Position numbers and translations under genes: made by a program
Shown: positions 1-7,748 of the stretch, in pieces
How positions within the stretch are numbered: the stretch's first letter is position 1
Layout: each line of letters begins with the position of its first letter
Assembly: GCA_944391085.1 (NCBI GenBank)
Contig: CALXSE010000005.1
Location: forward strand, 1 to 64,000
Origin: an uncultured Kiritimatiellota bacterium
GTDB taxonomy: Bacteria > Verrucomicrobiota > Kiritimatiellia > RFP12 > DVOR01
DNA: 64,000 nucleotides
Direction of reading: 5' to 3'
The notes under the pieces: model-generated
Database searches by the model: none
What the model was told of the DNA's origin: nothing
What the model saw: the letters and a program-made list of their open reading frames with translations, nothing else

Positions 1-87
1 CCCGCCGACAGTTTCCGCCGCATGATCATGCGTGCCGCCTTGGACCCCGACTACCTCGAATTCCTCTTGAATCTTCAACAAAATTAG
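1..87 (+). CDS. C-terminal end of an unidentified protein (partial)
   Basis: Frame 1 is open from the first base to a TAG at 85-87 and gives 28 residues ending LLNLQQN. It could be the tail of a gene that begins before the window. Nothing in so short a piece identifies a family. It is GC-rich, unlike the gene pair that follows, so it may mark the edge of the resident chromosome next to an acquired segment. Confidence 0.35.
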   Translation, partial: PADSFRRMIMRAALDPDYLEFLLNLQQN

Positions 88-175
88 ATGCGTTTGCCCT
101 GGGGCGGGGGAGGATAACTGTTGCCCTGGCGGATTGGATGTGAGATAATAAGATGATGAGAAAGGAGGACGGAGC

Positions 176-1087
176 GTGAGCATAAATCAATTTTTACTGA
201 TTTTGTTTGCTGCCTATCAAGGGCGTTTGAACAAGGTCAATTTGATGAAGCTTGTCTTCTTTGCTCAAAAGCAACTTGGGATGAGTTGGTGTGATTTCGT
301 CCCTGTAAAGCGTGGAGGTTATTCCTTCGGATTAAAGCGTGTCTGTGAAAAACTTGTGGAGGCTGGGCTTCTTGAAACACGTGGTGAAGAGTTGTTTTTG
401 TCGGGCTGGCGGTCTTACGGCGATTTTGGGGGGCTTTCACTTGAGTTGCAGAACTTTTTGAGGAGTTTGTCTAAGTTCGGTGACATGGGAGGGCAAACAT
501 ATAATGGGCCTTTTGTCGCGTACGTCTATGGGCTTGCCCCTGAATTTGCCGTCAACAGTGTTATTTTGGATGAGTTGTGTCAGTATGACAATACGCTTAA
601 CCAACAAGTCGCAGATATTCGTAAACGGAATCAAACGCGACTAAAGGATGCCCCCTCCCTTATTACGATTGGTTATGAGGGCTATTCATTGGATCGCTAT
701 CTTCGCGCATTGCTCAGTCGTGGTGTCACCATGTTGATCGATGTTCGAAAAAATCCTATCAGTCGTTGTTTCGGGTTTTCAAAATCCCGACTAGGAAGTT
801 CGTGTCAGAAAGTCGGAATCGCTTATCGACATCTGCCAAATCTGGGGATTGCCTCGGAGAAGCGTCGGTCGCTTTATACGCAAGAAGATTACGATGCGTT
901 GTTCGAGGATTATGAGCGTACGGTTTTACCCAATGCCACGGAAGAACTCCAAACCATCGTGAACTTATTGAATGTTGGAGAGCGTGTGGCATTGACTTGC
1001 TTTGAGGCCAATGCCCTACAATGTCATCGAACATATGTTGCACGCCGAATTACGCAGATGTGTGGTATCGCGGCATTGTCATTGTGA
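176..1087 (+). CDS. DUF488-family protein with N-terminal winged-helix-like domain
   Basis: 303 residues. The GTG start is chosen because AAAGGAGG lies eight bases upstream (161-168). Residues about 1-75 resemble the small helical/winged-helix module seen in SocA/YwgA-like proteins (LMKLVFFAQ, FVPVKRGGYSFGL). Residues about 162-300 are a DUF488 domain: LITIGYEGYSLDRYL at its start, IDVRKNP, and a closing CFEANALQCHR motif whose Cys and His are typical of the family. The biochemical activity of DUF488 is unknown. The gene sits 17 bp upstream of its partner and the pair is far more AT-rich than the rest of the window, which suggests transfer. Such pairs often sit in accessory or defence regions, but a defence role is inference. 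Confidence 0.8.
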   Translation: MSINQFLLILFAAYQGRLNKVNLMKLVFFAQKQLGMSWCDFVPVKRGGYSFGLKRVCEKLVEAGLLETRGEELFLSGWRSYGDFGGLSLELQNFLRSLSKFGDMGGQTYNGPFVAYVYGLAPEFAVNSVILDELCQYDNTLNQQVADIRKRNQTRLKDAPSLITIGYEGYSLDRYLRALLSRGVTMLIDVRKNPISRCFGFSKSRLGSSCQKVGIAYRHLPNLGIASEKRRSLYTQEDYDALFEDYERTVLPNATEELQTIVNLLNVGERVALTCFEANALQCHRTYVARRITQMCGIAALSL

Positions 1088-1104
1088 GACAAGGAGTGTC
1101 GATC

Positions 1105-1953
1105 ATGGGAGAGACAATTGAGCGGAAAAGAATCCTGATTTTGGTAAAGACTCAACCGACAATCTCAAAAAGGTATGGGGAGTTAGTTTGCACGGCAGGA
1201 ATCGATGAAAACGGCAATTGGGTGAGACTTTATCCACTTCCTTTCGAGACTTACGAGAAAGGGGCGTTTCAGAAATACACGTGGATCGATGTGGATGTCG
1301 TTGCTCGTGATCTCTGGAAAGACCCTCGTCCAGAAAGTTTTACGCCTCAACGCAAAACGCTTTCTCTAGGGGAAACGCTTTCGACAAATGATTGTTGGAG
1401 AGCTCGGCGAAAATGTGTCCTGGAAAAGGCGAAAATCTTCACTTCGATGGACGAATTGCGGGAATTGGGTCGTGCGAACAAAGTCTCTTTGGCAATCTTC
1501 AAGCCTAGCAAAGTCGTAAATGTACAAGTTCTTAAAGAAGAAAATCCTAATTACACAAAAAAGGAAATAAACAACTTTCTCCAGGGAATGGAAGCGCTCT
1601 CGTCGGACTTGTTCGATGGGGAAGATTATCCCATGCGATATGTGCCCACACAGAAAGTCCCATTCAAACTAAAAATTACCTTCCTTGATTCGTACCGCAA
1701 GAAGTCCTGTATGTCAGTACTGGATTGGGAGGTCGGCGCGCTATGGTATAACAATTACAGAAACGCGCCGTTTGAGACCATCAAAGAAAAAGTCGAAGCA
1801 CTATATTGGAATTTCGCGAGAAACACAGACCTTCATTTTTACATGGGAACCATTCATCAATGGGCCCAAAAACGTGCACCTAATCCTTGGTCAATCATTG
1901 GTATTGCCCAATTCCCTCATCGATGGCAACAAGAGTTTGACTTTGGCATTTAA
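1105..1953 (+). CDS. Conserved protein of unknown function, partner of the DUF488 gene
   Basis: 282 residues from ATG 1105, preceded by AAGGAG at 1091-1096; an in-frame extension upstream overlaps the DUF488 gene and has no reason to be used. The N-terminus (RILILVKTQPTISKRYGELV followed by CTAGI and WVRLYPLPF) and the C-terminus (FYMGTIHQWAQK, WSIIGIAQFP) are recognisable as a small conserved family commonly encoded next to DUF488 proteins. I cannot assign an enzymatic activity. No signal peptide or membrane segment is visible. AT-rich base use matches the upstream gene, so the two probably arrived together and are co-transcribed. Confidence 0.75.
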   Translation: MGETIERKRILILVKTQPTISKRYGELVCTAGIDENGNWVRLYPLPFETYEKGAFQKYTWIDVDVVARDLWKDPRPESFTPQRKTLSLGETLSTNDCWRARRKCVLEKAKIFTSMDELRELGRANKVSLAIFKPSKVVNVQVLKEENPNYTKKEINNFLQGMEALSSDLFDGEDYPMRYVPTQKVPFKLKITFLDSYRKKSCMSVLDWEVGALWYNNYRNAPFETIKEKVEALYWNFARNTDLHFYMGTIHQWAQKRAPNPWSIIGIAQFPHRWQQEFDFGI

Positions 1954-2155
1954 TCCATGGCTTGCGTTCCTTTCGGGTTTGTGGTTTACTAGTGGCAGAT
2001 GACGAAACGGAGCAGTGGGCGCACATGACGACTCCGTGAGTCCCCCTCGGGGCTGCGCCGCCCTATGAACCTTAGGGGATTACAGTCGCATTGTGCGGGC
2101 ATGCGCATAACAATGCACTGCGGCGTGTGGGTCTTGCCGCCAGCGCCGACCCTTT

Positions 2156-2587
2156 TCATTTCCCGATGCTCCTGTGGACGTCCTTGGTATTCTTCGAGAA
2201 GACATCGAAGACTTCTTGGACTTCGCCCTTGTTGTCCACGAAAACCATGACGCTGGTCCGTTCGCTGGTGGGCTTGACGTAGACGTTGCGGTCGGCCAGC
2301 CCGCGGGGATTCAGGATGGGCTCGGTGGTGCGGACGGCATCCATCGCGTAGTCCAATTTCACCAATCTTCGCGCCTGTTCCTCGGGTGATTTTTCCGCGA
2401 GGTGCCGTTCCAAGCGTTCGCCGAAGCGGACGCGCTGGCCTTTGGGGTCGGTGACCTCGGGATGTTTGGCGAGGAGTTCGCGGCCTTCCTCGGCCGTGAC
2501 CTTCCCCGGCGTTTGGTGGTTGGGATGGGTGCAGCGCCCATCCTCGCCGATGAAGGCGCCGTCTTTGGGGCAATGCGTCGCGCTCAT
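2156..2587 (-). CDS. Small phage-remnant protein with zinc-ribbon-like N-terminus
   Basis: 143 residues. The ATG at 2587 overlaps the TGA of the portal gene (ATGA), so translation is coupled. Residues 6-24 contain Cys-x13-Cys-x-His-x2-His (CPKDGAF to CTHPNH), a possible zinc site. The C-terminal half (residues about 75-143: NVYVKPTSERTSVMVFVDNK then GEVQEVFDVF) has the beta-rich look of the Barnase-EndoU-ColicinE5/RelE-like (PBECR) domains found next to Mu-like portal and head genes; that match is tentative. It is probably a leftover of a Mu-type morphogenesis operon. Confidence 0.6.
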   Translation of the reverse strand: MSATHCPKDGAFIGEDGRCTHPNHQTPGKVTAEEGRELLAKHPEVTDPKGQRVRFGERLERHLAEKSPEEQARRLVKLDYAMDAVRTTEPILNPRGLADRNVYVKPTSERTSVMVFVDNKGEVQEVFDVFSKNTKDVHRSIGK

Positions 2588-3954
2588 CGGATTTTCCCTT
2601 CCTCGACCAGCTCGTCGTAGAGGGACTGGACCTCTTCCTGGGTGAGGTGACGGTAGGGGCGGGGCGCTTTGTTGGCGACGGCGGGTTTTTCGGGGGCCGT
2701 GGCGAGGGTGTCGCCGAAGGTCCGGGTGAGGGCCTCCTCGATGGCTGCGGCCATCTCGGGGTCGTCGGGGAGGAGGTCGGGGAGGCGGGCGGCGAGGGCC
2801 TGGGCGACGGTCGGCGAAGGCTCGGCCAGGAGCGCCCGCAGGGCCTCGGCAAGGGGGGCGCAGTCGGTCCGCAGGGCGTCCGCAAGGGCGCCGAGCCCAC
2901 TGTCCGCGGCGGGGGCGCGGTTGGTAATAGGTAAATGGTAATCGGTAAATGGTAAATGGTAATTGGTAAGTGGTGAATGGCCGGCGGCGCCCGGAGAGCC
3001 CGCGCCGAAGGGCGCGGGCCGGGGTGGAGCGCCCTGCGCTCCCGCGGGGTCGAGGGGCTGCGCAAGCCCCTCGCCAAAGCCTCCCCCAAAAGCCCCCGAA
3101 AGCCCTTCGCCCAAACCCTGCCCGTTGGGTTCGAGGCGGAAGCCGGTGCGTTCCTCGAGCTCGTCTTGGGCGACGCGGTAGCCGGCCTGGACGGCCTTGG
3201 CGGCGAGGTCGAAGAGCTCGGCGGGGCCGGGCTCGGGGCGGGTCTGGAAGTCGAAGGCGGCGAGGTGGGGGCGGCCGGGGAAGGCGCGGTCGAGAAGGGC
3301 GTCGGTGACGGTGCGGTTGAGGGCGGTGGCGATGGCGGCGGCGTCGCGGCGGACGATGGCGCGCCAGGTCTCCTCGTGGGCCTGGGTGGCGCCCTGGCCG
3401 ATGCCGGTGGCGCCGGTGAGGGAGGTGAGCATGCCGCCGGTGGCCATGAGGACGACGAGCTGCTGCTGGTGGTCGAGGAACTCCCGGAAGGGGTTGACGC
3501 CGCGGGCCTCTTGGGCGTAGGTGACGACGGAGCCGAAGGGGAGGGCGCCGGAGCCGCCGTCGCTCATCTCGACGGCGCGGGCGCAGAAGGCGTCGACCTG
3601 GGCGGGGTCGATGTCCTGGGGCATGGTGATGAGGACGGGGGGGATGCCGTAGCGCTCGAGGAAGCGGCCCCACTCGCGCTCGCCCAGGCCGTTGCGCAGG
3701 TAGATGGCCAGGGCGGGATAGTCGATGTGGCGGGTGCGCACGAGGGTAACGAGCTCGCCGGGGGGGACGGGCTCGAGGGCGGCGAAGCCGCGGGCGCGGC
3801 CGGCGGCCTTGGGGCGGATGGTCCAGTCGAGGTCGGCCAGGGCGGCGGCGCGGCGCTCGGCGCAGACCATGAGGGTGGGGTCGGCCTGCTCGATGTTCTC
3901 GTAGATCCACTGGAGGCGGACGTCGTTGCCGCGGCGGGCGGCGTCGAAGATCAT
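2584..3954 (-). CDS. Mu-like portal protein (DUF935/gp29 family), 5'-truncated
   Basis: 456 residues from ATG 3954. IFDAARRGNDVRLQWIYENI, QADPTLMVCAERR and LDWTIRP are hallmarks of the Mu gp29/DUF935 portal family, which forms the DNA-entry ring of the phage head. The conserved family sequence continues in frame upstream of the ATG (NLRGLTLRRAQ), but no usable start follows the in-frame TGA further upstream, so the first tens of residues are missing and the gene is probably dead or starts abnormally. The linker near residues 325-345 is encoded by a 7-bp tandem repeat. No terminase, protease or capsid gene adjoins it: this is a remnant, not a prophage. Confidence 0.7.
   Translation of the reverse strand: MIFDAARRGNDVRLQWIYENIEQADPTLMVCAERRAAALADLDWTIRPKAAGRARGFAALEPVPPGELVTLVRTRHIDYPALAIYLRNGLGEREWGRFLERYGIPPVLITMPQDIDPAQVDAFCARAVEMSDGGSGALPFGSVVTYAQEARGVNPFREFLDHQQQLVVLMATGGMLTSLTGATGIGQGATQAHEETWRAIVRRDAAAIATALNRTVTDALLDRAFPGRPHLAAFDFQTRPEPGPAELFDLAAKAVQAGYRVAQDELEERTGFRLEPNGQGLGEGLSGAFGGGFGEGLAQPLDPAGAQGAPPRPAPFGAGSPGAAGHSPLTNYHLPFTDYHLPITNRAPAADSGLGALADALRTDCAPLAEALRALLAEPSPTVAQALAARLPDLLPDDPEMAAAIEEALTRTFGDTLATAPEKPAVANKAPRPYRHLTQEEVQSLYDELVEEGKIR
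2923..2980. repeat. Heptanucleotide tandem repeat (about 8 copies) inside the portal gene
   Basis: On the plus strand eight successive 7-mers of the form GGTAANN (GGTAATA, GGTAAAT, GGTAATC, GGTAAAT, GGTAAAT, GGTAATT, GGTAAGT, GGTGAAT) end in GG. The coding strand reads (TTACCNN)n. Because 7 is not a multiple of 3, three copies encode one 7-residue protein period (NYHLPFT, DYHLPIT), and any change of copy number shifts the reading frame of the portal gene. It is AT-rich in very GC-rich surroundings. Confidence 0.9.
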
Positions 3955-4233
3955 CTGGGCGCGGCGGAGGGTGAGGCCGCGGAGGTTGCCCGTCAGCGCG
4001 TCCGTCCCACGCTCCGCACAGCTGCGCTCAAGTAACCGCCATCGCGCGGGTGGGGTGGGATTGTTCGGTCCGCTACCGTCGCATTTCCTTGGGCGACGGA
4101 GCGCCGACAGAGAACGCGCGCGGCCTAGCCTTCGACCTTGTCAAGGGCGTTCCCGGGCAGGCTGTGCGTTTTTGTTTCTCGGGGTAGGCGGCACTTGCGG
4201 TCAGGCCTGCCGACAAGATGCCGCGGGTGAACG

Positions 4234-5892
4234 TCAAAGCGTCTCGGCGTCGACGATCGCGAGGGATGGCGCGGGTTCGCGGAAGGTGTCCACCGAAAGG
4301 GTGAAGAGGGCGCGGAGGCGTCGGCCCTCGTGCCAGCCCGCCGCCCGTGCCGCGCCGCCGAACCAGATGGCCTTGAGCGGTTCGCCGCCTTCGTCCGGCG
4401 CGAGGAAAAGCTGCAGGTGGCTCTTGTCCGCGCCGACGGGCCTGGCCGCGGCCAGCGTGAAGGGCTTGAGGAAGAGCGGCTTGGGGTTGCCGTGGCCGTA
4501 GGGCTCCAGGCGTTCCAGTTCGCGGCAGAGCGCCAGGGAGACGGGCAGGCCGGTGAGGTCGGCGTCGTAGACCCTCGGTTCTTCCTCCGTCGCGCCGGGG
4601 AAGGACAACGGCAGTCGCGCGCGGAAAGCCTCGTAGGCGCCGGGGCGGAGGGTGAAGCCGGCGGCTTTGGCGTGCCCGCCGAAGTGCTCCAGCAGATCCG
4701 CCACGCTCTCCAGCGCCCGCACGGCGTGCCAGTTGCCGCAGGCGCGCATGGAGCCGTGGCCGCCACCGTCCGGCGTGCGACGCACGAGGGCCACGGGGAG
4801 CCCCTCGCGGGCCATCAGGCGCGCCGCCACGATGCCGAGCACGCCGGCGTGGAAATCCTCCCCGCCGACGAGGAGCAGGTTGCCCGAGGGCTTGGGGCCC
4901 GCGGCCACGATGCGCGCCAGCAGGTCGCGCTCGATGGCCTTGCGCTTGGCGTTGAGGTCGATGAGCGCGGGGGCCTGGTCGGCGCGGCCCAGGCCGATGA
5001 GGGCATAGGCGGCCTTGAGCGCGCCCAGGCGCCCGGCGGCGTTCACGCACGGCACGAGCGAAAAGGCCAGGTCCTCGGCGGTCGGCGTCCCGGGCAGGAG
5101 GCGCAGGCGCTCGGCCAGGGCCTTCAGGCCGGGGTTGGCGGCGGGCGTGCGCAGGGCGCGGAGGCCTTGGGCGACGAGCGCGCGGTTCTGCCCGGTCAGG
5201 GGCATGACGTCGGCCACGGTCGCGACCGCCGCCAAATCAAGGAAGCGGCCTGGGTCGAGCGGCGCGCCCTTGGCCGCCAGCGCCCGCAGGAGCATGAGGG
5301 CCGTGGCGCAGCCGCAGAGGGCCTCCGCGCCGGGGGGCGCGCCAAGGCGGGGGTTGACGACGGCGTTGGCGGGGGGGAGCGCGGCGGGAGGCGTGTGGTG
5401 GTCGGTGACGACGACGTCGATGCCCCGCGCGCGGAGGTCTGCCACCTCTTCCACGGAGGTGATGCCGCAATCCACCGTCACCAGGAGCGCCGGGGTGGGG
5501 GCGTAGGTGAGGCACCGGGCCACGGAGGCCGGGGTGAGGCCGTAGCCCTCGCGTTCGCGGTCGGGGAAGAAGGGCTTGACACGGGCGCCGAGGGCGGAGA
5601 GCCCCTGCACGAGCGTGGCCGTGGCGGTGACGCCGTCCACGTCATAGTCCCCGAAGACGGTGATGGGCTCGCGCCCCGCCACGGCGCGGAGGAGGCGCTC
5701 GGCGGCGGCCCCCATGCCGGGGAAGGCGAGCGGGTCGCAGAGCGGCGCGGACTCGGGGCGGAGCCAGAGGGCCGGGTCGTCGCCGCCCAGCCTCCGGGCG
5801 AGGATTCCGGCCACGAGCGGCGAAAGGCCAGCCTCCGCGGCCAACGCGGCGGCGAGGGCGGGGTCGGCGCTCGGCGCGGGGGCCCAGGCCAC
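4234..5892 (-). CDS. recJ: Single-stranded-DNA-specific exonuclease RecJ
   Basis: 552 residues, slightly shorter than E. coli RecJ. It degrades ssDNA 5' to 3' in mismatch and RecF-pathway repair. DHH-phosphoesterase motifs are intact: GDYDVDG at 81-87, DCGI at 141-144, DHH at 164-166; the DHHA1 region carries HAGVLGIVAARL and GGGHGSMRA, in which the usual GGH is kept. The C-terminal OB-like domain ends near the stop. The start is GTG 5892, one base after the dtd stop (TGA-G-GTG), so it is the last gene of the ddl-fts operon. Confidence 0.95.
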   Translation of the reverse strand: MAWAPAPSADPALAAALAAEAGLSPLVAGILARRLGGDDPALWLRPESAPLCDPLAFPGMGAAAERLLRAVAGREPITVFGDYDVDGVTATATLVQGLSALGARVKPFFPDREREGYGLTPASVARCLTYAPTPALLVTVDCGITSVEEVADLRARGIDVVVTDHHTPPAALPPANAVVNPRLGAPPGAEALCGCATALMLLRALAAKGAPLDPGRFLDLAAVATVADVMPLTGQNRALVAQGLRALRTPAANPGLKALAERLRLLPGTPTAEDLAFSLVPCVNAAGRLGALKAAYALIGLGRADQAPALIDLNAKRKAIERDLLARIVAAGPKPSGNLLLVGGEDFHAGVLGIVAARLMAREGLPVALVRRTPDGGGHGSMRACGNWHAVRALESVADLLEHFGGHAKAAGFTLRPGAYEAFRARLPLSFPGATEEEPRVYDADLTGLPVSLALCRELERLEPYGHGNPKPLFLKPFTLAAARPVGADKSHLQLFLAPDEGGEPLKAIWFGGAARAAGWHEGRRLRALFTLSVDTFREPAPSLAIVDAETL

Positions 5893-5893
5893 C

Positions 5894-6337
5894 TCAGGCC
5901 TCCAGGAGGAAGGTGGCGGGGCCGTGGTTGAGCAGGCGCACCTCCATCTCCGCGCCGAAGCGGCCGTGTTGGAGGCGGTCGCCGAGGGTGGCGCGGAGGG
6001 TGGCCAGGCAGCGCTCGTAGAGCGGCTCGGCGACTTCGGGGCGCGCGGCGGTGGAGAAGCCCGGGCGGTTGCCGGACGAGGTGTCGGCGTAGAGCGTGAA
6101 CTGGGAGACGAGGAGGACGCCGCCGCCCACGTCGAGGACGGAGCGGTTCATCGCGCCGCGCTCGTCCTCGAAGATGCGCAGCTTGAGGAGCTTGGCGCAA
6201 AGTTTGTCGGCCTGCGCGGGGGTGTCGCCGGGGGCGACGCCGCAGAGGACGAGGAGGCCGGGGCCGTCGAAGCCGGAAAAGCGCGCGCCGCCGATGTCGA
6301 CGGAGGCGCCAAGGACACGTTGGACGAGGAATCTCAT
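5894..6337 (-). CDS. dtd: D-aminoacyl-tRNA deacylase
   Basis: 147 residues, the normal family length. It hydrolyses D-aminoacyl-tRNAs (and Gly-tRNA-Ala), recycling mischarged tRNA in the cytoplasm. Visible motifs are MRFLVQRVLGASV at the N-terminus, the SQFTLYAD strand at 78-85, NRPGF at 90-94 and the cross-subunit Gly-cisPro motif as NHGPATFLLEA at the C-terminus. ATG 6337 overlaps the TGA of the upstream lipoprotein gene (ATGA), and its own stop is one base from recJ, so all three are translationally coupled. Confidence 0.95.
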   Translation of the reverse strand: MRFLVQRVLGASVDIGGARFSGFDGPGLLVLCGVAPGDTPAQADKLCAKLLKLRIFEDERGAMNRSVLDVGGGVLLVSQFTLYADTSSGNRPGFSTAARPEVAEPLYERCLATLRATLGDRLQHGRFGAEMEVRLLNHGPATFLLEA

Positions 6338-6582
6338 AGGGTCTCGAGGGCGTAGGAGAGGTTCTTTGGGGCCAGGTGCAGGGCGTTGTAGCGGATGATG
6401 AGCGTGCCGCCGTGGCACGTGACCTGCGGGGGCGTGCCGCGGTCGAGGGCGCGGAGTGCCTCTGCGGCGCGGGCCGGGTCGGCGCCGGGCGGCAGGGGCA
6501 ACGCCGCCGTGCGCCAGTCTTCGCGGGCGCAGCCGCAGATGAGGCAGAGCAGGGCGGCAAGGAGCGGGAACGGCGTCTTCAT
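6334..6582 (-). CDS. Small predicted lipoprotein
   Basis: 82 residues. The N-terminus MKTPFPLLAALLCLICGC is a signal peptide with a lipobox-like LICGC (lipidated Cys at residue 18). The mature part has about 64 residues, with two conserved-looking stretches, VTCHGGTLIIRYN and LAPKNLSYALETL. No family is recognised. It lies between ftsZ (11 bp away) and dtd (4-bp overlap), so it is co-expressed with division genes; an envelope role is inference only. Confidence 0.7.
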   Translation of the reverse strand: MKTPFPLLAALLCLICGCAREDWRTAALPLPPGADPARAAEALRALDRGTPPQVTCHGGTLIIRYNALHLAPKNLSYALETL

Positions 6583-6593
6583 GGGCGGCTCCC

Positions 6594-7745
6594 TCAGCGC
6601 GCCAGGCGGATGCCGCGGCGGCGGTAGGTGGGCTCGTCAAGGTTCTGCCCGTTGACGATGGTGGGGCTGACGTCGGAAAAACGGCTTTTCGCGGCGCGGA
6701 GGAGGCCGCTGCCGGTGTTGCGCGTGCCCCGGCCCTTCTTGGCGGAGAGGGGGCGCGGCGCCTCTGCGCCGATCTGGGCGGCCTCGGCGACGGGGAGCCC
6801 AAAGGCCAGGACGACGACGGAGAGGGCGCCCGCGCGGGAATCCTCGACGGACGTCCCCAGGAAGGTCTCCTTCAGCGCCTGGCAGTGGGCGCGGAGCCCG
6901 TCCATGAGGGTGGAGAGCTCGCAGAGGCGCAGATCCGGCCCGGCCAGGACGCCGACGATGAGCTGTGCGGCGCTGGCCAGGCGGTCCAGGTTCTCCACGC
7001 GGAGGCGCGGGTCGCCCTTGAGCGCGGCCAGGGCGGCCTCGGCGCGGCCCTCGCCGGAGCAGGTGGCGTCGGCGAAGCAGAAGGGCAGCCCGCCGGCGAC
7101 GGCGTTGGCGAGCAGGGCGCGGAAGCGCTCGGCGTCGAAGGCGATGAAGCCGGGGTGGGCCACGAGCGTCCAGAGCAGGCCCAGGCCGGCGGCCAGGCGG
7201 TCCGCGGCGCGGGCGAAGGCCTCGGCGGCGGGGAGGGCGGCCGCGTCGGCGCCGACGAGCGCGTCGAGGGGGATCTTGGCCAGGGCGTCGGCGCGGGCCT
7301 CGACGTCCGGGAGGAGGACGGCGGCGCAGCGGCGCCGGTCGGTTCCCTCGAAGGCGAAGGGGAGCGTGGCGAAGACGAGGGTGGCGACGCCCCGGGCGCG
7401 GAGGGCCTCGAGGAGATCCCGCGCGGCCCCGGCGGTGCCGCCGCCGCAGGAGATCAGGAGGACGGCCAGGCGCGGGGAGCCGATTTGGGCGAGGATCTGC
7501 GCCGCGTCGTCGCGGAAGGCGCCCGCGCCGAGGGTGTGGTCGCCGCCGGTGCCGCGGCCGGCCAGGCGCTTGGCGCCGAAGACGGACGTGGAGAGGCCGA
7601 CGGCGGGCGTGAGGGCCGCGAGGGTGGCGTCGTCGGTGTCGAGGATGAGGGCGCGCAGGGGGGCGGTGGCGCGCTCGGCCACGCGGCGGGCGACGGTCGC
7701 CGCCGCGCCGCCGAGGGAGATGAGCAGGAGGTCTTCGGTGTCCAT
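6594..7745 (-). CDS. ftsZ: Divergent FtsZ-like tubulin homologue
   Basis: 383 residues in ftsZ position after ftsQ and ftsA. The fold is recognisable throughout: DTDDATL at 36-42 (canonical NTDAQ-L), CGGGTAGAA at 100-108 (GGGTGTG tubulin signature), ATLPFAFEG at 126-134 (T-KPF-FEG), SGEGRAEAAL at 230-239, and a C-terminal tail NLDEPTYRRRG like the FtsA-binding peptide. Several nucleotide residues differ: the P-loop-like start is GGAAAT rather than GGGGGN, and the T7 catalytic motif N-x-D-x-x-D reads A202-F-D204-A-E-R207. It may polymerise with weak or no GTP hydrolysis. Function in division is inferred from synteny. Confidence 0.85.
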   Translation of the reverse strand: MDTEDLLLISLGGAAATVARRVAERATAPLRALILDTDDATLAALTPAVGLSTSVFGAKRLAGRGTGGDHTLGAGAFRDDAAQILAQIGSPRLAVLLISCGGGTAGAARDLLEALRARGVATLVFATLPFAFEGTDRRRCAAVLLPDVEARADALAKIPLDALVGADAAALPAAEAFARAADRLAAGLGLLWTLVAHPGFIAFDAERFRALLANAVAGGLPFCFADATCSGEGRAEAALAALKGDPRLRVENLDRLASAAQLIVGVLAGPDLRLCELSTLMDGLRAHCQALKETFLGTSVEDSRAGALSVVVLAFGLPVAEAAQIGAEAPRPLSAKKGRGTRNTGSGLLRAAKSRFSDVSPTIVNGQNLDEPTYRRRGIRLAR

Positions 7746-7748
7746 GGG

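Noticed and set aside
2156-3954. Complete Mu-like prophage
   Set aside because: Only a truncated portal and one small gene are present; no transposase, terminase, protease, capsid or tail genes.
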